In this document: piece by piece, positions 17,773 through 24,695 of the stretch | How the letters are laid out: every line of letters starts with the position of its first letter | Numbering within the stretch: the stretch's first letter is position 1 | Origin: Isoetes engelmannii | Taxonomy: Eukaryota > Streptophyta > Lycopodiopsida > Isoetales > Isoetaceae | DNA length: 24,695 bases | Assembly: GCA_011763485.2 (NCBI GenBank) | Contig: JAANSK020192210.1 | Coordinates: forward strand, 1 to 24,695 | Direction: 5' to 3' | Made by a program: the position numbers and the translations under genes | Notes under the pieces: generated by a model | The model's database searches: none | Seen by the model: only the letters and a program-made list of their open reading frames with translations | What the model was told of the DNA's origin: nothing

Positions 17773-18110
17773 GAAGCAGAGTATGCTGCTATTGTTCTTG
17801 CAGCAAAGGAAATCATATGGTGCAGGATATTATTTCATGAGCTTGGAGTTCAACAAACCAGTCCAACAATTCTGTTCTTTGACAGTAAGAGTTGCACTGC
17901 CATGACAAAAAATCTTACATTGCATGAAAGATCCAAACGTATCGAACTGAAGATGCATTTTATCAGGGAAGTTGTATCAAAGGATTTTGTGCAGTTAGAA
18001 TATGTAAATACAGATTTACAATTAGAAGATGTGCTTACAAAGGCTTTAGCAGAAACCAGGTTTGCCAAGTTAAGAAGCTTTCTGCTCAGGTTTTACATGA
18101 ATATAACATG

Positions 18111-18129
18111 GAGGAGGAATGAAGGAGAT
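18111..18129 (+). other. Polypurine tract
   Basis: GAGGAGGAATGAAGGAGAT, almost all purine, lies directly before the TG of the 3' LTR. That is the expected place for the plus-strand primer. Confidence 0.8.
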
Positions 18130-18971
18130 TGTCATGCCATATTATGTAAATGTGCAGGTTAAAATATGGAGTTTCAAACTCTACTTGCTTGACAGACTTT
18201 GTAGATTCTGCACAGAAGATAATGGAGCTGTACATGGGTGTTCAGAGTTTAAGACTCTATTTACTCAGTAGAATATGGGAACCTGTACAGAAGGCACATG
18301 CATTGCTATAGTTGCCCTAAATATCTGAACCTAGGAGTTAATTATCCCTAAGAAGTCGCTATGGTTAAATATTCCAATACGGTTAATTCCTATATGGTTA
18401 CTTATTGAAGTCAAGGTGGGTTCACCTTGAAATGTCGTACGAACCATCTGAGTTATAAGGAATGGGTTATTTTGGAGTGTTTTCGTACGAAAATATATGG
18501 AAAGGGGTGGTTTTTTATCATATTTTGCAGCATTTTAAGCCTGTACATTTTCGAAATGGGTATTTTTCTAGATTTTCTGCACCCTATACTAAGGGTTTTC
18601 TTGCTACCCTAGTAACGCAGATGCCATATCCATATTGTATATAAGTGAACCCTCCGAGATCGAAGTTAGAACGAAACCAGATAAGGAAACGACTCTTAGG
18701 ATTCAAATTGTCAGGTTCTTGGGCAGTTAAAGGGAGAGCATTTCCACAGATCGATTAAGTTGATGAGATGCCAGATTGATGTGAAATGCTGCTTGGTTTA
18801 TCGGTTGATTAGAGTCTAAGTTTCAAGTTGATTGATTGTAATGTTTAGGAGTCCGCTGGATGAACAGTAATTAAAGGGAAACCATTGATTTTGATTTGAT
18901 GATACTTAAATTTCATAGTTCACTTTGGTGGAAATTAAAACACGTACATTTGAGGTTTTTTTTATCTTATA
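18130..18971 (+). repeat. 3' LTR of the Copia element, carrying an insertion
   Basis: It starts TGTCATGC and ends TCTTATA (TCTTACA in the 5' LTR). Without the 250-bp insert and its 5-bp duplication it is about 587 bases, against 550 for the 5' LTR. The rest of the difference includes a 13-base segment near 18272 and a 16-base duplication near 18376-18396 that the 5' LTR lacks. Confidence 0.9.
18412..18661 (+). mobile_element. 250-bp MITE-like element, copy B
   Basis: This copy is flanked by GAAGT (18407-18411 and 18662-18666). The matching site in the 5' LTR has a single GAAGT (12953-12957) and no insert, which fixes the boundaries. The 5' end reads CAAGGTGGGTTCACCTT and the other end AAGTGAACCCTCCGAG, an imperfect inverted repeat. 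Inside are two CGTACGA palindromic motifs about 50 bases apart, and a 61-codon frame (18427-18612) sharing 54 of 61 residues with copy A. Confidence 0.9.
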
Positions 18972-19313
18972 TAATTCCTCCACAGTGCTCTAATACGCAG
19001 ATGTCCCTGATTCCTCCTCGCTTTTGTAAACAGAGCCGCTCGCCATCGCCTCATCGCTCAAAGAAGGGAAGCTGCCATACCTGATGCCTTGTTACTATTC
19101 ACTATGTTCTTCGACCTCGACTACTTCGAACAAGACCAAAAGAGATAGAAATTATATACAGAGGTGCTATGGCAGACCCATGGATATGCCATAATTTAAA
19201 AGCAAAAAATCATGATTATTGTACGTGTTGAAGTGATATTTTTAGAAGTTTGATATTGGTTGTAGCAAAAGTAAACCTTATTGGGGCAAAGAAAATCACG
19301 TCGTATGGCCATC
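18972..19313. other. Intergenic stretch downstream of the Copia element
   Basis: A short open, basic stretch occurs at about 18990-19083 (SRSPSPHRSKKGS), ending in TGA, without recognisable domain. Otherwise nothing was seen. Confidence 0.35.
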
Positions 19314-19612
19314 ATGGTATACCACACTATGGCCAGAAAGACCAGTCTACAGAGCCAAAAATACCAAAATGTGGGTAGAAATACCATGACCATAGTCATA
19401 AATACCACATTATATGGCCAGATATACCACATTATATGGCCAGAAATACCAGCCTACAGCGTCAGAAATACCACAGTTACTATGGTATTTCTGGCACTGA
19501 AAAAAACCATTACCACGACTACAAATACCACATCATATGCCCAGATATACCACATTATATGGCAAGAAATACCATGTTCTTGGCTAAACACCACTGGCGT
19601 GGCCAGATATAC
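19314..19612. repeat. Minisatellite of ~22-bp units
   Basis: The unit is close to AAATACCACATTATATGGCC plus AG. Well-aligned copies start at 19400, 19422, 19444 and 19466, with more diverged ones from 19314 to 19399 and from 19501 to 19605, giving about 13 units. The 22-base period is not a multiple of three, so overlapping open frames across it are unlikely to be genes. Confidence 0.9.
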
Positions 19613-20590
19613 CTTATTTTGTGATATGATTTATGCTTGCAATTCAAGATTTTTGTACAATCCTATGAAAGCAGGTGACATATCCCTTACTACATAGGTG
19701 GCTCCCGTGGATCCTTGTGCCATAAAAGAATGTTTGCTTTTTTTTTTTTTTAGCAAGGGGTTGCCTAACCCGAGCTCACTTGAATGCTGCAATTCTAAGC
19801 TATCCACATGTCATGCCACGTCATCCCAAATTGATTTAGGCCGTTGGATCTTATAATTTCGAATCAAGGAAAAATAGAAAATGCTTGAAAATTCTCCAAT
19901 CTGCTCCTCCCCACTCCGGCGACTACTCCGGCTCTGATGCCTCGAGGCATTTGTTTTTTGTTTTTGTTTTTGAGGACTAACGTATGGCTTTGCTGTGAAT
20001 TCTTGCACAATCGGTTGTGAGGTGTCCAGCAAGGAGGAGGTAATGTCATTGGTACAATGGTGAGAACATTGGCAGAAAGTGGTCATGAAATTGGGTTGAA
20101 TCCCTGGGCCAATACCGAAACCTAATACTGAAACTTCCAGCATAGCATAGCTGCGACTTTGCTTAGCGCCAAAAATGGTCGCAGCCAGATGCTTCGACAT
20201 ATTTGCCATCGAGCTAGGCCGATGAACCTCTGATCTTGCTGCTAGGCCATGATGCATGGTCGTTTTTGACTTGGTTATGCAGATCTCAGTTGCCCGAACT
20301 AGTGGTTACGACAAGAGGGCAGGAAAAAATACACAGAGTTTATGAGTATTCAGCCACAGCGCAGAAATTTTCGTGGCTATAAGCATTACTATGAGGTAAT
20401 CCTTTGCTTTCCAGTGGCTGTGGCAGAGGTATTGAAGCATCCATCCTTCAAGCAGGAGGATGTGTTGTTCTAGCTTGGCTAGGATGCCGCTATTTTGCAA
20501 CTGGTTTTTGGAAATTAATGTCATTCCTAAGTAAGTTTCCATTGAAATTGGCATTGTTATAAATTGGAAGGCTATTGATTTATAATTCAC
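19613..20590. other. Stretch with no recognised gene
   Basis: A T run lies at 19738-19752. GGCCGTTGGATCTT at about 19841-19854 is a word often seen in plant promoter-like DNA. A 148-codon minus-strand frame (20257-19811) is the longest here, rich in Ser, Gln and His, with no domain or membrane segment. I do not consider it supported as a gene. Confidence 0.35.
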
Positions 20591-21800
20591 AACTATACAG
20601 GTTTGCAAAGTTGGTTTGATATGGCAAAATTGTGAGAAGCAATTTGGTCAACTTTGGGCTGGTAGTTCTCTCTGTACAGAACTCTGATTTTCACAATTTA
20701 AAGTCAAAAAATGATGAGCTCAAAGTCTACTTTTCAATGCAACTGGAATCACTTAATTCCGGTAAGTATAAGTCAACTTATGACATTCTGAGCATAGGCA
20801 CCTGTTTTTGGACAGTTTTATGAAACTTCGAGATGAATGCATGAGTATGATATGCTGAAATTCTAGCTTTTTATTCCTAGAAAATTTGACAAACTAACAG
20901 CCAACTTTCACATTGCCAGCTTTTTATGGCAACAAACCTAGTTCAGATGATCTATTTTAACTCCGCGTGCTGTTAGAATATATTGCCTTTGTTGCAATGT
21001 ATGTGTATAATGTGTTTTAATTTTACGGCAGATAATTCACAGCATATCGTGCATTTGGAGCATTTCTTTGATGGTTTGTTTATCATTGTATTTTTGTTTT
21101 TGCAACCCATAATCTCATTGTGTTATAAATGGAGACTATTGTTAGCATGCAGATACATCGTTGGGCAAGCGCGACATTAAAACAGATACCATATAAGGTC
21201 TTTGACTTGGCAGATGTTGTTTGCAACAACCTAGTGTGCATAAGCTTGTGTACTTGCATACTGGAGGTATTGCAATTAGGTACTGACAATGCTAACGTTT
21301 ATTACTGTTATACATGAAGATAGATGTTTCTATAGTCATTGTAGCTATAGCTAGACAGGAACTTAGCTCGTCTCCATCCATTTACAGAACAGCATCCAGC
21401 ACTTTTTTCTAAATAAGAGGAAGATAGAGGTTTTCATGATCATCCTAGCTATAGTTAGAGAACGTGCTAATGTGTTCACTCTTCTATGGCTTATTTACTG
21501 CCATGTCCTACAGGATGGCATAATTAACATTTACCTTGAGCAGACTGCCATTACTCTGGTGAATGTACCTTCTCCTTATTGCCGAAATATTCTCATGCAT
21601 TCACTTGGATTATTTTACTGCCCTCTGCCCAAGCATCCAATTATGACAGAGTATTGCTTCTTCTTCAACCTTCTGTTAGCTACAATGTGTCGGGGAATTT
21701 ATTTCTAATTGCTCAAATGTCTCCAGCAGCAATAAAACATGTTATATGTCTACGTGCATAATACATGTGACAAGGAGAACGTGCTAAGCATTCAACAAAG
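20591..21800. other. Unidentified stretch, possible decayed exons
   Basis: A splice-like block runs from ACAG|GTTTG (20600) to a perfect GTAAGT donor (20762), but all three frames carry stops near its start. Further open pieces at 21129-21317 and 21510-21700 follow acceptor-like sites. None matches a family I know. This may be a dead gene or chance. Confidence 0.25.
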
Positions 21801-22266
21801 ATATGTGGATGAGTTCATCCTTGCTAAAGTTTGGACTGCTCGTTATGCATGTTCAGCAAACCTATTGGCAGACTTGGATGAGTTCTTAGCAAAGCATACA
21901 GAATTTGGGGATGACTCAATTCTTCTGAGTCTATCCAATAGCTACATAAGCTTTTCGTCTGTTTCCTTCTACACAAGCAGAACATAACCCTTGCTTATCT
22001 TCTATGGTAGGATATGCAGAGTAATGTGGAAATCATTACAGGTCACAGAAACCTATTATTTTTGAAGATCTATGAACTTTAGCCCATGTCCTTGCATCTA
22101 CGAGACATGCAAACATATAGCGAGACCATACTACTTTTAGAGGCAACTTTGAGGAGCATTCCATTCGCATGCAACCAGATAAGAGCTGTCTTAATATGTG
22201 GACGAGTTCATCCTTGCTAAAGTAGCAGACTTTGGACTGGTCAAGATCAAATTTGCAAGGCTCTAA
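21801..22266 (+). pseudogene. Repeated fragments of a receptor-like kinase activation segment
   Basis: The frame 22195-22266 encodes YVDEFILAKVADFGLVKIK and ends in a stop. The part AKVADFGLVK matches the DFG subdomain of plant receptor-like kinases, normally followed by the activation loop and APE motif, which are missing. The same DNA (ATATGTGGATGAGTTCATCC, then TTGCTAAAGT) occurs at 21801-21840 with seven bases lost in the DFG codons, and a weaker third match lies at 21876-21900. No ATP-binding lobe or catalytic HRD is nearby. It is a decayed, locally duplicated fragment with no function to be expected. Confidence 0.45.
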
Positions 22267-22269
22267 CTG

Positions 22270-22950
22270 CAAACACAAGCATTTAACAGAGCCTTCCATC
22301 CTAAAACATCTGGCAAACAACATAGTGTTGTTCCATTGCCTGCGTTCAAAGTTTTATTCAACCTCCATACTTTAACAAAATTCAAGGAAATAGTCTCTAC
22401 TAGGATCAATAGGCTACTTAGAATATTGAGGAGACCCTAATTTTCTGTTATACTCCATATACTGATACAAATGAAGTGGCAGCTAGCCTCGGTCAGGCCT
22501 GAAATCAGGTTTGATAATGGCATTCATGCATACTTAGTTTAAAGCAAAATTATAGAAAATATATAGTTAGCTTCACCTAAGTTTGCACAAGAAGCAAGCA
22601 GTTGGCTAGCTAGATGGAAATCTCAATCATCTCTACATAATATTTCATGCTAATCTGCTTAATGCAGTGGCTAGGCAAAGACCTGATGCTATAGCTCCAG
22701 CTCAGACCTCTGTTGTTGATGAATGCTGGCCATGGAGATCTATTTGGAAGAAGGCAGCATGTATGCAGATCAATTACAAAAAAATCAAACAAACTGCCTA
22801 GTGAGCAAGGACGATATGCCGAATCTATAACAATGCCCTGTATTTCCTGTGAGGATTTTGTCAAGTCCGAGCACTTGGCCTCTATATTATATTATATTAT
22901 AATGTGATTCAGCAGGATCTTGAGCGCCACAATATTATGCCTTTTTGGCT
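22270..22950. other. Stretch with no recognised gene
   Basis: Only short frames on both strands (for example 22713-22907 plus, 22864-22610 minus), without domain content. A TATAT-rich run occurs at 22882-22904. Confidence 0.35.
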
Positions 22951-22954
22951 TTAC

Positions 22955-23003
22955 ACATGCATGCAGCATGGCATGCAGCATGCAGCATGGCATCCATGCA
23001 TGG
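22955..23003. repeat. GCATG-rich palindromic cluster
   Basis: CATGCATGCAGCATGG is followed by two more GCATGCAGCATG-type units and CCATGCATGG. The words are near-palindromic, so this 48-base stretch can form alternative hairpins. It is rich in SphI-type GCATGC sites. Confidence 0.75.
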
Positions 23004-23640
23004 TGTTGCTAAGAAATGTTGTTGCTGATGTACATGTTGGTTCATGATATGATTGTTAGAGTCATTACATATTTGTTCTATTGGTTGTCCATGTGTTTCA
23101 AAATTTGGTGTTTTAAACAAAGAATAGTTATCCATGGTATTGAATTTCGTTCAGCTTTGTCTAGTGGCATTATACCTCTTTGGGCATGCACATAATTTTC
23201 ATGTTATAGATGGGTTGTGAACCAATGATATTTAGTTACAAGTCATTGACTCTTTTAAATGCGCTATCACCATAATCATAAAAATATATCAATCGTCTTC
23301 ATCTATGTTTACCAAGTGCTATTCATGAATGCTAAATGGTGTCCTGCATGCCCGCGAAGTGATGCATATTCACCCTTGCTAGGTGGCGACTATACACAAT
23401 TGGAGTTTATGCAATATATATAGAGATGTTCAAGGATGACATAACTTTTCCGGTTCAACATCAGTTGTGAAACATTATTATTGTTCAAGTTCACTTGTTC
23501 TCTTGTACCCTAGTGGATATGTACATATTCTTCAGTCTTCTTCATTATTTTGAGTTCTAAATTGTAATTTTCTTGTAGTTCTTGTAACCTTTGACCTCAT
23601 TCTGTATGTTTAATTCGGGCAACCCACAGTGCGTTAGCAC
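23004..23640. other. AT-rich stretch, nothing recognised
   Basis: No long frame, RNA gene or repeat was seen. Confidence 0.35.
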
Positions 23641-23641
23641 A

Positions 23642-23668
23642 TTTTTTTCTTTCTTTCTTTTCCTTCAT
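23642..23668. repeat. Pyrimidine (TTTC) microsatellite
   Basis: A T run is followed by about four TTTC units and a CT-rich tail. Confidence 0.7.
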
Positions 23669-23747
23669 TTCTATGTTCTTTTTCATTTTCATAGGGGCTC
23701 CACCTAATCCTTTCCTCAAGCCTGCTTTATTGCTAGTTTTTTTTTTA

Positions 23748-23821
<74 letters not shown>
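23748..23821. repeat. (ATT)n microsatellite, about 24 units
   Basis: A perfect ATT/TTA triplet repeat of about 74 bases, preceded by a run of T. The poly-Ile and poly-Asn frames across it are artefacts of the repeat. Confidence 0.97.
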
Positions 23822-23928
23822 GCTTTGGAATAATGTGTGGACCTATGCTACACGGGTTTTTTTTAAGAAACCAAAGTTTTTTGTTTGGCCGATGCCCTAA
23901 ATGAAAAATGGCCGCCTTGGTTGTATAT

Positions 23929-23984
23929 GATCCAGCCTTGTTGATCCGGCCTTGTTGATCCGGCTCTGTTGATCCGGCCCTGCT
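23929..23984. repeat. Four tandem 14-bp units
   Basis: GATCCAGCCTTGTT, GATCCGGCCTTGTT, GATCCGGCTCTGTT and GATCCGGCCCTGCT run head to tail, followed by a fifth GATC. The array is GC-rich against an AT-rich background. Confidence 0.92.
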
Positions 23985-24695
23985 GATCTTTGCCCAGACT
24001 ACTGCCAATAAACCTGTTGCATCCAGAAGACATGTTGCAAACATAGGTATGATGCCTGCATGACATGTTTTACTCCGGATATTCTTGTAACAGATAAAGA
24101 AATGCTTGCTGGATAGTCTATTGCATCCGAAAATCTGATGGAGGTCGGATTCATACCTCTGAAGTAGTTTATTTTGCTGCATAAAGATTGGATGGCAGAG
24201 CCACTGGTGAAATGATGATGATGTTCGAAATGATTCAGACAAGGTCTGCCTATGTGGTCTAAATTGGATGATGATAGCATTGCAACCGATCTATATGCTC
24301 CCTAGACGTCTACATTCATGTTTTTATCTGATATTTTTAAGATATTCTGGTTCATCTTCCAAGTTGCAGCAGATTTTGAGGAATGTTCCCTTCTTGTAAG
24401 GGGCTTCCAAAGTTCTTTAGTCTTTGGATTATATGCTGCTAGTTTATTATCTATGATGTGTTATGTTCTTAGTGAGCTACAATAAGCATCTAGAGATTTT
24501 CTTATTAATGATCTGAACGGTCTCTTGGATGATAAGGCCATGATTTGGTTGTACTAAAAAGCCTTATATTTCAACATTGGATTACCATAACTTAAAAAAC
24601 TATACAGATATGGTGCACCTTGTGCAGATATTTTTACAACTTCTAGAATTGTCTTATAATTCCATTTCTCTTTCTTGTATTAGACTAACTCAGGG
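23985..24695. other. Terminal stretch with no recognised gene
   Basis: Minus-strand frames of up to about 90 codons (23999-24280, and 24242 downward) show no domain. Nothing else was seen to the window edge. Confidence 0.35.

Larger units (their letters stand above)
17300..18125 (+). pseudogene. Copia RNase H, interrupted by two insertions
   Basis: The domain begins at ELKAYCDADWGGD (about 17320-17358) and runs to SWKCKKQTS (about 17417-17441). There it is interrupted by a 43-base filler between 15-base direct repeats. It resumes briefly (to 17522), is interrupted by a 250-bp MITE-like element (17523-17772), and resumes with AEYAAIVLAAKEIIW. It ends near ALAETRFAKLRSFLLRF before the polypurine tract. 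Removing both inserts leaves a single recognisable Copia RNase H frame, so both happened after the element arrived. Confidence 0.88.
12711..18971 (+). mobile_element. Copia (Ty1) LTR retrotransposon, defective, with nested insertions
   Basis: Both LTRs are present (12711-13260 and 18130-18971), with a tRNA-Met primer site after the first and a polypurine tract before the second. Between them lie gag with a zinc knuckle, an integrase C-terminal scrap, reverse transcriptase and RNase H, in the Copia order. Protease and the integrase catalytic core are missing. Stops and frameshifts occur throughout. LTR divergence by eye is around 6% outside indels, which indicates an old insertion. Bases flanking the two LTR ends (GAGAT and TAATT) do not match, so no target duplication is visible. 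Confidence 0.92.

Noticed and set aside
17570-18612. Matching 61-codon ORFs in the two MITE-like copies as a conserved small protein
   Set aside because: The copies are about 93% identical in DNA, so similar frames are expected. Seven of 61 residues differ, several non-conservatively, and nothing shows selection on the protein.
19281-19697. 138-codon ORF with repeated Tyr/Ile/Trp motifs
   Set aside because: It spans the 22-bp minisatellite. The period is not a multiple of three and the protein pattern is a by-product of the repeat.
19811-20257. 148-codon minus-strand ORF as a host gene
   Set aside because: No domain, no membrane span, no clear splice or promoter context, and it ends in promoter-like AT-rich DNA. 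Left as unsupported.
22955-23003. CRISPR-like or phage attachment repeats
   Set aside because: The units overlap and lack spacers, and the window is plant nuclear DNA, so these categories do not apply.
23673-24242. ORFs with long isoleucine or asparagine runs
   Set aside because: The runs are the (ATT)n microsatellite read on either strand, and the flanks have no domain.

Overview
This is plant nuclear DNA. It is AT-rich, its genes have GT-AG introns, and it carries LINE, Gypsy, Copia and small MITE-like elements. Two protein genes can be read with confidence. One is a NIPA-type magnesium transporter on the plus strand (coding 4076-7307, nine coding exons). The other is a processive family-2 glycosyltransferase on the minus strand (10279-8047, two exons). 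The glycosyltransferase looks unlike seed-plant CesA/Csl proteins. It resembles the ascomycete mixed-linkage glucan synthase-like group, whose plant members include the moss arabinoglucan synthase and relatives reported from algae, bryophytes, lycophytes and ferns. That points to a non-seed land plant, but the sequence does not settle which one.

Layout. 1-1023: 3' end of a non-LTR retrotransposon with a TAAA tail, which appears to sit in a decayed Gypsy chromovirus integrase (1026-1702). That remnant is followed by a tRNA-like, SINE-like head (1703-1790). 1790-3160: no clear gene, apart from a short ORF containing a 63-bp tandem repeat. 3165-7400: the NIPA gene with a likely TATA box and 5' UTR intron. 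7308-8046: shared tail-to-tail 3' region. 8047-10279: the glycosyltransferase, whose only intron is almost entirely a tandem repeat. 10280-12710: intergenic DNA with a three-copy ~100-bp repeat (11159-11470), a possible A-tailed retroposed segment and a coding-like remnant on the minus strand.

12711-18971: a Copia retrotransposon with both LTRs, a tRNA-Met primer site, gag, a fragment of integrase, reverse transcriptase and RNase H. It is dead: it has stops and frameshifts, the RT active-site motif is changed, and protease plus most of integrase are replaced by about 1.3 kb of unrelated DNA. It also carries two 250-bp copies of one MITE-like element in opposite orientations, one in the RNase H region and one in the 3' LTR only.

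18972-24695: accessory DNA. It holds a ~22-bp minisatellite (19314-19612), degenerate fragments matching a receptor-kinase activation segment (21801-22266), and several simple repeats. No intact gene was recognised there.

The two genes are convergent neighbours with no evident functional link. The most distinctive items are the glycosyltransferase and the well-bounded 250-bp element pair.
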